Below the pieces are notes generated by a model that made no database searches, was not told the DNA's origin, and saw nothing but the letters and a program-made list of their open reading frames with translations. DNA of 64,000 bases from assembly GCA_003249225.1 (NCBI GenBank), contig QKJQ01000019.1:1-64000 (forward strand), given 5' to 3'. The position numbers and the translations under genes were made by a program. Of the stretch, positions 35,043-44,772 are shown piece after piece (within the stretch, counting starts at the first letter, position 1; each line of letters opens with the position of its first letter). Source of the stretch: Clostridia bacterium. Lineage in GTDB: Bacteria > Bacillota > Clostridia > Lachnospirales > Lachnospiraceae.

Positions 35043-35210
35043 TTACTTTAAATTTATTGCAGCAAGAGTAATACCAAATAAAGCTGCTATAACAATGGCG
35101 AGCAGTCCGTCACTGATCATAAACATCAGAAGACCAATGCCCATACCGCCCATCAGGATTTCCTGTACTCTTTTTTTTGCCTGATCTTTTACAATTCCTT
35201 TTGAATTCAT
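35043..35210 (-). CDS. Small membrane protein, unknown function
   Basis: 55 residues: a basic N-terminus (MNSKGIVKDQAKKRVQEI), then two hydrophobic segments rich in Gly, Ile and Leu with a SDG turn, so a helical hairpin in the membrane is likely. The start at 35210 has a GAGGTTATT site from the leader element; the frame to 35243 is element sequence. No family known. Confidence 0.65.
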   Translation of the reverse strand: MNSKGIVKDQAKKRVQEILMGGMGIGLLMFMISDGLLAIVIAALFGITLAAINLK

Positions 35211-35215
35211 AATAA

Positions 35216-35248
35216 CCTCTATTCCTGCGCTGTCATGGCGCAAACTTA
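35216..35248 (-). repeat. Dispersed leader element (partial) upstream of small membrane protein
   Basis: On the minus strand TAAGTTTG (35241-35248), a gcgc/gcgc mini-stem (35227-35241) and the box GCGCAGGAATAGAGG (35216-35230). The AAGTTTGCGC part matches the start of hairpin 2 in the gerW copy. Part of the structure has been lost. Confidence 0.55.
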
Positions 35249-35327
35249 GTTTTTCGTTTCTTATGAATTCATTTTATTCGTTACTGTGTCCCAAAAAACG
35301 GACTTGCACTTTCCTTGTACTATTATT

Positions 35328-37346
35328 TTATAGAACGAACTGCCCTATTGCTGCTATCAGATCCTCAGACATTGCGGCGAGTTCCGATGCCGATGCGGAT
35401 ATCTCTTCTGAAACAGCAGTCTGATCCTGTGCAGACGCTGTCACTTCTTCAATATCTGCTCCGGATTCTTCAATGATCGCAGTCATTTTCATAATAGCCT
35501 CCGACACCTTCCTGCTTGATTCCTTCATAACATCGACCGAAGAAACGACTTGTTTCATATCTTCAGAAACAGCAGAAACTTCCGTACCGATAATAGTAAA
35601 CGCATTTGCAGAGTTTTGTACCGACTGTATGCCTTCTCCTACCAGCATCTTTTCCTTTTTCATCAGCTGATCCGCACCTTTGATATCTCCTGTTATATTG
35701 CTGATCAGTTCTGCGATTCCACTTGCTGAATTTCTTGACTGCAGAGCAAGCTTTCCTATCTCTGTCGCAACAACTGCAAAGCCTCTTCCCTGCTCACCGG
35801 CTCTTGCCGCTTCTATGGACGCATTTAAAGATAACAGATTGGTCTCTTCTGCAATGGAACTGATCAGTTCATTGATTTTTCGAATTTCTTCGGATCGTTT
35901 CGATAATTCCTTCATAACATTGTCGAGCTTCTCGGTCTGCTCTTGTATTAAATGCATATCACTTATCATATTCTGCATGGTCATCTGACCTTCTATGGCT
36001 CTACGGTTCACAGCTTCTGTTTCTTTTGCCATTGACAATATCTTATCCGCTGAAAGTACAAGATTTTCGTTCATATGACCAGCCATAGCACTTACACTTT
36101 CAGCGTATGACGTCTGATCCTGAACTCCTTTGTTAATATCATCCATTCTTCCTGAAATGTTCTCCGCTGTAATCGTTGTCATCTCGGACGCATCCGAAAG
36201 TTCTTTGCTGGACAGACTCATCTTTTCCGAAATCTCACGAATGCCTTTTACAAGATTGCTTATATTTCCGACCATTTTTCCGAGACCTGCTGTCATCTGT
36301 GTAAGTTCATCGCCCTTACGATCTATGTCGATTTCCACAGTCAGGTTACCGCTGGTAACTACACTCATTATCTTTTGAAGACTGCGTATCTTTCTTACCA
36401 TAAGATAACTGTACAGACCGGATATCACAGATGCTATGACCAACAGAATTGCACTTGTTCCCATAATATAGAAAAGCATTTTATTTACTTCGCTCAAATA
36501 CTCCTTCTGCACGGCCGTTATACAAAGGACCCAGTTTCCCAAAGGTTTATATAGTACCAGCATACGGCTGTCATCATAAGCATAACTTATTTCTCCGGTT
36601 TCACCAGCAAGCATGGCTTCTTTTGCCTCATTCAGCTCAATTATTCCAGATTCGTCAATGTTCGTACCCAGCAGATTACTGTCTTTATGGTATAAATATG
36701 CTCCATTCTGGTCCAGTAAAAATGCGTAGCCGCTTTCACCGATTTGTATTTTTTCCAGTTCATCATGTATATAATCCATATTCATGGATACAGCAAGAAC
36801 ACCGGCAACCGATCCATAACTGTAGATAGGAACGCTCGTCACTTCTGCATAATCTCCTGTAAGAAAAGAAACCAGCATATTACTGCGTGCGGTCGCACCC
36901 ATCATACTGGCTGTAAAATAATCATTTCCGGACATATCCATACCAAGCAATTCTCCACTCGAATCGTAAACCACAATTCCATTCTTATTTAGAATAAACA
37001 GGTTTTCCAGATTGTCACCATAGACTTCCCGCATGCTCGCTTCTTCATCCGAAAACTCGGCAGAAGCATATCCTGCCAGCAATCCTGTCATCATTGGTGA
37101 ATCAGAAATGATGGATAGTTGAATTTCAAGAGCTTCCCTTGTATGTACCACATCCGCAATTTCCATATCCAGCTGCAGCCCGAGTTCTTTCTTTATCTCT
37201 TTTGTAATTTGTCTTGAACTGATAAAGTATGCAATAAATGCAATACTGAGTGAGACGCAAAGTACGATGCAGATATTGATCAAAATATTTTGTACCAGCA
37301 TACTCTTATTCTTTTGTCTTTTACCATCAATCTTTCCTTTTCCCAT
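35328..37346 (-). CDS. Methyl-accepting chemotaxis protein
   Basis: 672 residues: basic N-terminus, membrane helix about 18-40, extracellular dCache-type sensor 45-285 (with VYDSSGELLGMDMSGNDYF and DQNGAYLYHKD blocks), second helix 290-312, HAMP, and a cytoplasmic signalling domain with the conserved tip EAARAGEQGRGFAVVATEIG. It would signal to CheA/CheW, whose genes are not here. Amino acids are common ligands for dCache_1, but the ligand is unknown. Monocistronic with its own promoter. A motile lifestyle is implied. Confidence 0.95.
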   Translation of the reverse strand: MGKGKIDGKRQKNKSMLVQNILINICIVLCVSLSIAFIAYFISSRQITKEIKKELGLQLDMEIADVVHTREALEIQLSIISDSPMMTGLLAGYASAEFSDEEASMREVYGDNLENLFILNKNGIVVYDSSGELLGMDMSGNDYFTASMMGATARSNMLVSFLTGDYAEVTSVPIYSYGSVAGVLAVSMNMDYIHDELEKIQIGESGYAFLLDQNGAYLYHKDSNLLGTNIDESGIIELNEAKEAMLAGETGEISYAYDDSRMLVLYKPLGNWVLCITAVQKEYLSEVNKMLFYIMGTSAILLVIASVISGLYSYLMVRKIRSLQKIMSVVTSGNLTVEIDIDRKGDELTQMTAGLGKMVGNISNLVKGIREISEKMSLSSKELSDASEMTTITAENISGRMDDINKGVQDQTSYAESVSAMAGHMNENLVLSADKILSMAKETEAVNRRAIEGQMTMQNMISDMHLIQEQTEKLDNVMKELSKRSEEIRKINELISSIAEETNLLSLNASIEAARAGEQGRGFAVVATEIGKLALQSRNSASGIAELISNITGDIKGADQLMKKEKMLVGEGIQSVQNSANAFTIIGTEVSAVSEDMKQVVSSVDVMKESSRKVSEAIMKMTAIIEESGADIEEVTASAQDQTAVSEEISASASELAAMSEDLIAAIGQFVL

Positions 37347-37366
37347 AATGCCTCCAGATTCTCATT

Positions 37367-37391
37367 CAAATCATTTCCTCTTCATGATTTG
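37367..37391 (-). promoter_or_regulatory. Hairpin in the chemoreceptor leader
   Basis: A perfect 8-bp stem caaatcat/atgatttg with a 9-base loop, between the promoter and the GGAGGC ribosome binding site. It may stabilise the leader or mark a binding site. Confidence 0.5.
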
Positions 37392-37425
37392 ATCTGTTTG
37401 TTTTCTCTTCTTATTCATGGAGGCA

Positions 37426-37454
37426 ATTATATCTTTCGAAAATCAGCTTTACAA
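37426..37454 (-). promoter_or_regulatory. Promoter of the chemoreceptor gene
   Basis: On the minus strand TTGTAA (37449-37454), 17-bp spacer, TATAAT (37426-37431). The same stretch reads TAAAG...CGAAAGATAT, a poor match to the motility sigma factor consensus, so sigma-A is preferred. Confidence 0.65.
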
Positions 37455-37499
37455 TAGATATCATGGAACTTTAACACACTTTACAATCATTATACAAAA

Positions 37500-37526
37500 A
37501 GGACTTTTGCGTAGTGCAAAAGTCCT
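37500..37526 (-). terminator. Terminator of the GT-C cluster
   Basis: An 11-bp stem aggacttttgc/gcaaaagtcct, followed on the minus strand by TTTTTG, directly after the DUF2298 gene. Confidence 0.9.
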
Positions 37527-37532
37527 GTATTT

Positions 37533-40079
37533 TTACTCTTTGTTTACTTTTATGATATAGGTCTCATAATCTTTGCTGATGGTTGCCGGACTGTCGAATA
37601 CAACTTCTCCCAGGCTTTTCAGCAACTCATGGTTTACTTCAATTGGCCGGTAATAATATCCATGATAATAGTATGTATGCGTTTCATCAGCGCTTGATGC
37701 AGAATCGGTTCCATCCACAAGTTCACCTTCTCCGACGTAGATGTAGTCAATATCATACTTTTCGATCAGAGCTTTTACCTCATTAATGTTCGTACCAGTG
37801 TAAATCGCTTCAATGTCTGCTGCTCTTTCGTCGATAACGGCAGGTTTTCCTCCTGAACGGTTACTGCGCCACAACCACTCATGCGCATTCCAGCCAAGTA
37901 CGGTTGAAAGTCCTGTCGTAACGGATACCCGCTCATGGAACGTATATCCATTTCCAGCTTCTTCAAGAACCACGGCATCCCCAGTTATATTCTCGTTCAA
38001 CCAGTTCGTCGCCAGATAATCATCGTTCGATTCCGTCTCCAGATAAGCCGTAGCGTCAAGCCCCTGGTACCTGTCCACATCCTTATAATCTCCAAACCAG
38101 CTATCCGTCGCATTTCCAAAGTATCCGACGGTCAGGGTAAGGCATGCAAGCAGCATGGAGCCGGTAATGATCTGTGTCACAGTCTCTCTGAACCGCACGT
38201 ACCGGATCAATATATATCCCATACACAGACCAAACATAATATAAGCCTGATACGTCAGTTTGAACATGGTGTTGGCACGTTTGTAATCTCCTGAGTAGAT
38301 ATCTTTAATAAAAATCACCTCAGGTATGAGAATCAATCCGACCGCACAGAGCCCTATGGTAATTACAAACAAATCAGAAATCTGCAGTGAGTTGATAAAC
38401 CGTGTAATAAACCCTCTGCTCTCGATTGGCATACTGAATGAATTTTTTGAAATAGTTTTTACAGTACTTTTGGTGTTGGATTTTGCTGCATTATGCTCGT
38501 TCTTTTGCAAAACAACTTCCAAATCATTTTCCTTGGTTTTCCTTATAAATCTTATTCTTTTTCTTTGTGGTGTTTTCTTTGCCATTACAATAAAAAAACT
38601 GATTACTGCTGTAATAGGAAGTCCCCATAGAACCGCCAGCTGATAATAAGGTGTTCTTGCTACCGTAAATTGCGGCGTGGATGCAATCTGGTCAAAGGAG
38701 AGCGTAAAGGGCAGGCAGACAATTACTCCCACAACAAAAACGATCGCAGCATGAATTGCAGTAAGTATCCAGGCCTGCTTTGTAAACCGGCATAAAACCA
38801 GATTTGAAAATAAAATGATAGCACCTGATACAACAAAATAGATCGGAAAATCCCAATAATTCGTCATAGTGAAAAGACCAATAAAAAACCCAATCATAAG
38901 AATTGCAGGCTGCAAGGCTTCTTTTTTCAAATCAATCGGACCAATGGTGAGTCCCGCCCGAAGATCATCCATCCTTGACTTTCGATGCTGAAGAATTGCA
39001 TACAACATGGCCAGTACTGTAAGGACGAACATAATATTTATTACATGAGCATGAAGATCACCAAGGACAAAGGAATATAGCGGGAACTCATGTATTGTTT
39101 TATCATTTGTCTCTGGATTATAGCCGATATACCTGGTCGCATCCGGAAACCAGTAATTGTCAATGGTAACACCTGTTATCCTTTGAATAAATGGCTTAAA
39201 CAAACCATAAATCACATAATGCATGTTTCCTGCGAAACACACGGCGATGCCAGACACAGAACCAACTATGACCGGGAACAGCTTTCCTGGTTCTTTTGTT
39301 TCTTCTTTTCCCTTTCTTTCATTATAAATCGTAGGTCTGCAATCCGCTGCGACCTGATACATCAAAGAAAAGGGAAGTGCAAAACCAAATCCTGCAATCA
39401 TCATCAAACCAAGATTATAAGCAACTCCCACAGATACACCGGACACTTTCGTCAGATAGACGATCAGGTATTGTCCTACATAATAATAGTTCAGCTTTTC
39501 ACCTGACATCCAGAAATCATTTGGCGGCATATAATCTGTGCGCATCATACTGGTCATAAAACCATAATCCATAAATTTTTCCGTACCATAGGCTTTTGGA
39601 TTGAACCCACCAAGATACGTCCAGAACAAAAAGAAAACAAAAAATATGATTTCAGATACCAGCATGGCATTCAGATTTTTTTCGGAAAGTGCAAATACCG
39701 ACGGCTTGTCTGACGGATTCTTTTTTTCTTTTTGTAGGGTAAGGACCAGCACCACGGCATTCGCCAGGAGACAAATCACAATGGCCAGGTAACAATTAAG
39801 CTGCGTAAATTTCAAAATCTTCAGGGATGCAAGATACCACATCAACCAGCCGCTTACCGCAAGTCCTATGGTTTTGGAAAAAAGCCAGCCTTTGTCATGA
39901 AATTTTGAAAAAATCAGTGAGGATATGGGAAAGAAAACAATGCCCAGTACCAAAATAGCAAGCCACCATTTCAAAAACACTGTCATGTCATCCCCCAGAC
40001 GTGACATACCCATTCCTGCAGCAATCAATAATATACCTGCAGGAATCAGCCATTTCCCAAGTATTCTCTTTCCATTCAT
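37533..40079 (-). CDS. DUF2298 giant membrane protein, probable GT-C glycosyltransferase
   Basis: 848 residues with about 14 membrane helices and a C-terminal extracytoplasmic domain of about 170 residues. It matches the DUF2298 / YYY family of archaea, Chloroflexi and some Firmicutes. The first large outer loop has YGTEKFMDYGFMTSMMR and SGEKLNYYYVGQYL, placed like the acidic catalytic loop of GT-C enzymes. The tail contains LATNWLNENITGDAVVLEEA and DIDYIYVGEGE, and its arrangement resembles that of the neighbour at 40841-43030. The start at 40079 (GAGGTAGAG site) makes an ATGA overlap with the GT2 gene, so they are coupled. Likely uses a lipid-linked sugar made by the GT2 enzyme; acceptor unknown. 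Confidence 0.75.
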   Translation of the reverse strand: MNGKRILGKWLIPAGILLIAAGMGMSRLGDDMTVFLKWWLAILVLGIVFFPISSLIFSKFHDKGWLFSKTIGLAVSGWLMWYLASLKILKFTQLNCYLAIVICLLANAVVLVLTLQKEKKNPSDKPSVFALSEKNLNAMLVSEIIFFVFFLFWTYLGGFNPKAYGTEKFMDYGFMTSMMRTDYMPPNDFWMSGEKLNYYYVGQYLIVYLTKVSGVSVGVAYNLGLMMIAGFGFALPFSLMYQVAADCRPTIYNERKGKEETKEPGKLFPVIVGSVSGIAVCFAGNMHYVIYGLFKPFIQRITGVTIDNYWFPDATRYIGYNPETNDKTIHEFPLYSFVLGDLHAHVINIMFVLTVLAMLYAILQHRKSRMDDLRAGLTIGPIDLKKEALQPAILMIGFFIGLFTMTNYWDFPIYFVVSGAIILFSNLVLCRFTKQAWILTAIHAAIVFVVGVIVCLPFTLSFDQIASTPQFTVARTPYYQLAVLWGLPITAVISFFIVMAKKTPQRKRIRFIRKTKENDLEVVLQKNEHNAAKSNTKSTVKTISKNSFSMPIESRGFITRFINSLQISDLFVITIGLCAVGLILIPEVIFIKDIYSGDYKRANTMFKLTYQAYIMFGLCMGYILIRYVRFRETVTQIITGSMLLACLTLTVGYFGNATDSWFGDYKDVDRYQGLDATAYLETESNDDYLATNWLNENITGDAVVLEEAGNGYTFHERVSVTTGLSTVLGWNAHEWLWRSNRSGGKPAVIDERAADIEAIYTGTNINEVKALIEKYDIDYIYVGEGELVDGTDSASSADETHTYYYHGYYYRPIEVNHELLKSLGEVVFDSPATISKDYETYIIKVNKE

Positions 40080-40819
40080 TTCTCTACCTCTTCTTTGTCC
40101 CTCATTGTTGTATCTTTCAGGCAACGGTTGATCTCTCTGAAATCGACCACAGCCTTTTCACCTATTTTAAAAATTTTCTTCAAATTAATGGAATTTACAC
40201 CGCCCTGTCTTGGACGGAACGTTATCGGCAGGTATTTTACTTTACGGTTTTTCTTAGCAAATACCACGGAAATCAGAACATTGGAAAGATTGTGATTTTC
40301 CGGTACCTGCTTCAGCACATCACGAAGCGCTTTTGCCTCCATCAGACGATACGGTGTATTGGCATCTGTCAGCATGACATGAAAACAAAGAAAACATACC
40401 AGCTTTAGTGTCTTTGTTACGACAACTCTTGAAAAACCATCCTGACGTCCTTTTCTGTGTCCGATTACCATATCGTATTGTTTTCTGTGATTCCAGAATT
40501 CCCAAAATTCCGATGGCAGTGTCTGTCCGTCAGAATCGGTCTGAAACACATAGTCGGCCTGGTGTTCTAATGCATAATTATATCCGTAAAGAATGGTCGA
40601 ACCATGTCCACTGTTCGTTTTTGTCAGCGGAACCAGATAGGGGTACTTACTGCGGAGGCGCTGCATTTTAGCATACGTCGTGTCTTTACTTCCATCATCA
40701 ATTACAACAAGTCTGCTTTGGTCACCAATTTTTTCAACCACAGGGTGCCAGTCCCTGATTACCTGCTCTATGTTCTCTTCTTCATTGTAAGCCGGTATAA
40801 CAATATATAATTTTTCCAT
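40076..40819 (-). CDS. GT2 glycosyltransferase, polyprenol-phosphate sugar synthase-like
   Basis: 247 residues, GT-A fold, soluble with no membrane helix. YIVIPAYNEEENIEQV at the start, VVIDDGSKD at 38-46, the DxD motif in QTDSDGQT (Asp95, Asp97), and KTNSGHGS. This matches dolichol/undecaprenyl-phosphate mannose or glucose synthases, which make the donor for GT-C enzymes. The start at 40819 (GGAGTGG site) is preferred to 40831. Overlaps the DUF2298 gene by ATGA and follows the other GT-C-like gene with 21 bp between: a three-gene operon. Confidence 0.88.
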   Translation of the reverse strand: MEKLYIVIPAYNEEENIEQVIRDWHPVVEKIGDQSRLVVIDDGSKDTTYAKMQRLRSKYPYLVPLTKTNSGHGSTILYGYNYALEHQADYVFQTDSDGQTLPSEFWEFWNHRKQYDMVIGHRKGRQDGFSRVVVTKTLKLVCFLCFHVMLTDANTPYRLMEAKALRDVLKQVPENHNLSNVLISVVFAKKNRKVKYLPITFRPRQGGVNSINLKKIFKIGEKAVVDFREINRCLKDTTMRDKEEVEK

Positions 40820-40840
40820 AATCCACTCCATTTCTGCCTG

Positions 40841-43030
40841 CTATTTGGGCTGGTCTGTGTCATAAATTGTTGTCATCCATTCACCTTCACCACTGCTGAA
40901 AACAGCTTCATATGTTGACGAGATAACATCTTCCTTCAATTCATAATCCTCCGATGTACGGTTATCATGGTCAACAATAATATAGCGAATGTTATTCTCT
41001 TTAATCAGAGCTTTCAGTTCATCCGAACCTGACGCCTCGTACATCTCTTTGACCTGCTCCGTCCTGCCGTACGTATCATACCCGGCAGACCATGGAAAAT
41101 AAGGCCATCCTTCATACAACATGGCACCCCCAAGCACCACCTGATTCAATGCATAATTTGACGTCAGGAAGATATCCTGTGATGTTGCATTGTCACGGAT
41201 CCACAACGTCAGCTCGTCCTCAAGATTAAAAACAAGATCGTTCTGTGGTGTATTTCTTTTAAGTACAGTGATAAAATCGTATACACCAGTCGAAGTCATA
41301 GCAATTACAATCAGAACACACAGCAGCCGTGCCCAGAAATTCCGGTTGCTGAATAACTTCACAACAAAAATTGCAGCAAAAATACCAAGCAGCATAAGTG
41401 ACATCATAATGTACTTATGATTTACCGTAACATCAATGGTCAATGATATGGTAAAAGCAAATACAAACGGTGCCATAAATGCAACCATAGTGTACTTTCT
41501 TATTCCCTTTACAACAAGAAAAGCTGCCAGAAGTATGATCAGAATAACACCACATAATCTCCATATGTAATCCATAACACCAAACAACGATCGGTTTTCC
41601 GAAATAAATCCAAAGTAATATTGAGGACTGACAACCTCTCCGTCAATAAAAAATCCTGACTGCAAGGAGGAAAGTATTGTTGTGATCACAGCTGTAATAA
41701 GATACTCCAGTCGTCTGTCTGCAGCGATTGCAAGCATAAATAATACCATCAGTGCAGCAAAAACTGCAGCACCATTCCAGAATGCTATCCCTCCCAGAAT
41801 GATTCCCAATATGACAGATTGTACGATGTACTTTGGCATCCAGCCATCTTTATGCAACAAACTGTTGTGTAAAAAGCTTTTGCATTCCTGTATAAAAACT
41901 GTAACAGATTTTTTCTGAGAATTCTTTTTCACGGCAGAATTACCGGCAGGAAGCTGTTTCCCGGCTATGTATGTTGTAGTTTGCTTTTCTTCCTGTTCTT
42001 TCACATTAGCCGTCAACTGCATTCTCTTAAGACGTCTTGCCATGTCATAAGGCTGCGAAAGGAAGAATAACAGCACCAGAAGAAGCGTTGCAAGTCCAAA
42101 TGCCAGATGTCTCTGGTTACAATACACATTCAAATTCCACAAGCCCCAGTTCTCGTTTGTGGTATACCCGATAAAAGATATATTATCGCGTAACGTATCA
42201 AGTACTGACGTCCCCTGTGGTATGTCGGCAATATAAGAAAACAAGCTGGGAGAACTTCGAAATGTGAAAAACAGGCACGCCAGAAAACCAACTGAGCGTT
42301 TCCCTGATAATTTTATGCTGACAGCATATAATAAGAAATAAACACTGATCAGACTTAATGCACTGGGAACATTAAAGGCATAGTCCAGTCTCATGCCTAG
42401 AAATTCAAGATTCCCAGCCAGGAACTGAAACATAAAGTGATAGCGGATATCTTCACCGGCAAAATGCGAATAGGTCGTCGGAAAATTATTACCATAAGAA
42501 AAGGAACGAATCATTCCAAGATGCGGTGAAAAATCGCTGAATACAGACAGTCCGACATACAACTGATCATGAGCAACAAAAAAGGTCGTCCACATCAGCT
42601 GGTATACCAGACCGATCACCAGTGTAATAAAAATCATTTCGGGAATTGTCAGCAGGTGAAACGCACCTTTAAGCAGGGTGTTACGTTCACGGCTGCGAAG
42701 ATACAGGATTCCGCCTATGGTCAGAATAAGATAAAGAAACAACGTTATGGTGTCCGCTATTGCCAGCGGACTGCTGCTGTTCTGATAAATGTGTGAGAAA
42801 AATGCCGGTACCTCCACATTGCGAAAAACATAGGCAAGAAGGTAAGCCGTCCAGGTAACCAGAAGTGTTCCGGTCAGATACCAGGCAGGCAGCAATATAA
42901 AAATTCTACTCAGACCGGTTTCCTTTTTAAAGCAGGTTTCCCTGCCAAGTTCACCCAGTCTGGGTAAAAAGACAGAACAGAATACATAGCCAGTTGATAA
43001 ACAGAGTAATAAGTATATGACTGCCAACAT
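40841..43030 (-). CDS. Giant membrane protein, DUF2298-related GT-C-like
   Basis: 729 residues with about 13 membrane helices and a C-terminal outer domain (about 600-729). The first outer loop, VFSDFSPHLGMIRSFSYGNN then AGEDIRYHFMFQFL, aligns with FMDYGFMTSMMR and SGEKLNYYYVGQYL of the DUF2298 protein, and the tails share the order acidic helix, NNIRYIIVDHD / DIDYIYVGEGE, and a final beta strand. They are probably diverged paralogues with different substrates. A cytoplasmic loop near 335-385 is polar. First gene of the three-gene operon; 28 bp after the AAA gene. Activity is inferred. Confidence 0.65.
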   Translation of the reverse strand: MLAVIYLLLCLSTGYVFCSVFLPRLGELGRETCFKKETGLSRIFILLPAWYLTGTLLVTWTAYLLAYVFRNVEVPAFFSHIYQNSSSPLAIADTITLFLYLILTIGGILYLRSRERNTLLKGAFHLLTIPEMIFITLVIGLVYQLMWTTFFVAHDQLYVGLSVFSDFSPHLGMIRSFSYGNNFPTTYSHFAGEDIRYHFMFQFLAGNLEFLGMRLDYAFNVPSALSLISVYFLLYAVSIKLSGKRSVGFLACLFFTFRSSPSLFSYIADIPQGTSVLDTLRDNISFIGYTTNENWGLWNLNVYCNQRHLAFGLATLLLVLLFFLSQPYDMARRLKRMQLTANVKEQEEKQTTTYIAGKQLPAGNSAVKKNSQKKSVTVFIQECKSFLHNSLLHKDGWMPKYIVQSVILGIILGGIAFWNGAAVFAALMVLFMLAIAADRRLEYLITAVITTILSSLQSGFFIDGEVVSPQYYFGFISENRSLFGVMDYIWRLCGVILIILLAAFLVVKGIRKYTMVAFMAPFVFAFTISLTIDVTVNHKYIMMSLMLLGIFAAIFVVKLFSNRNFWARLLCVLIVIAMTSTGVYDFITVLKRNTPQNDLVFNLEDELTLWIRDNATSQDIFLTSNYALNQVVLGGAMLYEGWPYFPWSAGYDTYGRTEQVKEMYEASGSDELKALIKENNIRYIIVDHDNRTSEDYELKEDVISSTYEAVFSSGEGEWMTTIYDTDQPK

Positions 43031-43058
43031 TTTTTATATCTCCTTAGCCCGGTTGTAA

Positions 43059-44672
43059 TTATCCTATGCGTATATCATCCGCCAGAATCGAAGACAACTG
43101 CTGTATCGTAGGCTCTGGATATCCAACAACACGATTTGCCTGGTTAACTACGATTCTCTCAAATAAATTTCGTATCCCTCTGGCATTTCCAAAAGATTCT
43201 TTTCTTTGATCCTCCATGCCAAGCAGATATTCTTTTAATCTGGTAAGTGCATCTTCTTCAACAACGAAACCTGATTTATTTGCCATTGCCAGAAAGATAT
43301 CGATCAGTTCTTTCTGATCATAATCCGGAAATTCTATGAATCGGTTAAAGCGAGATACAAGGCCGGTATTTGCTTTCAGAAATTGTTTCATCTCTTCAGA
43401 GTACCCTGCAACTATAACAACCAGATTATCTCTGTTGTCTTCCATCAACTTAACAAGTGTCTCCAGTGCTTCTTTTCCAAAGTCATTGCCAGCACTGGAA
43501 GATGTTAACGCATAAGCCTCATCAATGAACAGTACACCGCCAATGGCTTTTTCAACAACCTCCCTGACTTTTAATGCAGTCTGTCCAACATATCCGGCAA
43601 CCAGTCCGGATCGATCCGTCTCAACCAGATTTCCAATGCTGAGCAGTCCGATCTCCTTGTAGATGGCAGAAACAAGCCTGGCAACTGTCGTTTTACCGGT
43701 CCCTGGATTTCCCGTAAAGACCATGTGATAAGACATGTCCATATCGGGCAGCGCATATCGTTCACGAAGTTTTCTGACCTTGATCAGATTTATCAGGGAA
43801 TTTATCTCTTCTTTTACTCCTGACAGTCCGACAAGTCCATTCAGCTCACACATCAAAAGTTCCAGTTTCTCAGCTCTTGATACTTCCTCCTGTGTCTTAG
43901 CATTGCATTCTTCTATGATGGTTTCCTTGGTCCGTTCTGCCGCTTCCTTCTGTACAGAATCCGCTTTCACCGGTTCTCCGGTGCTGTTGGCTGATACCTC
44001 TTCTATACCAAAGTTCGAAGAACCATCTTTGTAGAAAAGAAACCTTTTTTTGTAAAGTTCAAAATCATCATTTACTTCGGCCAAATGCTTGCCGGATGCC
44101 TCGAGTTCTCCGTTGCAGATCTTCCTGAAAATATACTTTTCGTCAACCAGAGCACCGGTCATCTTCCGATCATACAAAAAGGCTTCGATACTGCGAAAAT
44201 ATAGTTTTATGAACTCAAAAACAGCTGCATTCTGCTGATTATTCAGATACGCCATTGCCAGAATTATATTCATAAGCGCATCAAAAAATAATCCAGTTAT
44301 CCCTGTCTGCTTCTCTTTGTCGCGAAGGCCGCAAAGCTGAATTAAAATTGGCGGTGATTTCATGATCCGTTCAGCATCAAGGTAAACCTGATCTAAGGGT
44401 TCTTCGTCCTGTGTCACACCCATGAGATTCTGGCTTGCCACCGCCGCAATAAATCTTCGTTCCTCAAGATTCATTCTGTTGCAGTGTAATGCCAGCCGGA
44501 TCAGAACCGACTGTACATATATGTCCAGGATATCCTGAATGTCACGTTCGAGCAGAAGGGATGGTTTCTCCCAGTATCCTTCTTCATCAAGAAGACGGCA
44601 GAACTTTAGCAGAATCCTATAATTCTCTCCCGCAATGGTATATAATTTACTATTTGTATAAAGCTGCTGCAT
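43059..44672 (-). CDS. CbxX/SpoVK-type AAA ATPase with long N-terminal domain
   Basis: 537 residues. Residues 1-235 are helical with no recognised domain. Residues 260-537 are a CbxX/CfxQ AAA+ module: LNGLVGLSGVKEEINSLI, Walker A GNPGTGKT at about 319, GYVGQTALKVREVV (pore loop), Walker B VLFIDEAYAL at about 380, and SRFNRFIEFPDY with the arginine fingers. Relatives are SpoVK (sporulation), the Rubisco activase CbbX and type VII EccA. No RuBisCO or type VII genes are here; SpoVK is usually about 320 residues, so the N-terminus is an addition. It has its own promoter and precedes the GT-C operon by 28 bp, so it is probably co-transcribed. Confidence 0.8.
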   Translation of the reverse strand: MQQLYTNSKLYTIAGENYRILLKFCRLLDEEGYWEKPSLLLERDIQDILDIYVQSVLIRLALHCNRMNLEERRFIAAVASQNLMGVTQDEEPLDQVYLDAERIMKSPPILIQLCGLRDKEKQTGITGLFFDALMNIILAMAYLNNQQNAAVFEFIKLYFRSIEAFLYDRKMTGALVDEKYIFRKICNGELEASGKHLAEVNDDFELYKKRFLFYKDGSSNFGIEEVSANSTGEPVKADSVQKEAAERTKETIIEECNAKTQEEVSRAEKLELLMCELNGLVGLSGVKEEINSLINLIKVRKLRERYALPDMDMSYHMVFTGNPGTGKTTVARLVSAIYKEIGLLSIGNLVETDRSGLVAGYVGQTALKVREVVEKAIGGVLFIDEAYALTSSSAGNDFGKEALETLVKLMEDNRDNLVVIVAGYSEEMKQFLKANTGLVSRFNRFIEFPDYDQKELIDIFLAMANKSGFVVEEDALTRLKEYLLGMEDQRKESFGNARGIRNLFERIVVNQANRVVGYPEPTIQQLSSILADDIRIG

Positions 44673-44743
44673 CTCTTATCCCCCTGGGTACAGGTCAAAA
44701 CCTATAGGTAGTGTTATCCACAGCTTCTATTAAGCTATCCACA

Positions 44744-44772
44744 ATTATACTATATTTGCACATGGTCGTCAA
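44744..44772 (-). promoter_or_regulatory. Promoter of the AAA / GT-C operon
   Basis: On the minus strand TTGACG (44767-44772), 17-bp spacer, TATAAT (44744-44749), about 70 bp before the AAA start and in the gap after recG. Confidence 0.85.

Noticed and set aside
37426..37454. Motility sigma factor promoter for the chemoreceptor
   Set aside because: Spacing and the GCCGATAT half do not match; the sigma-A reading with 17-bp spacer is better.
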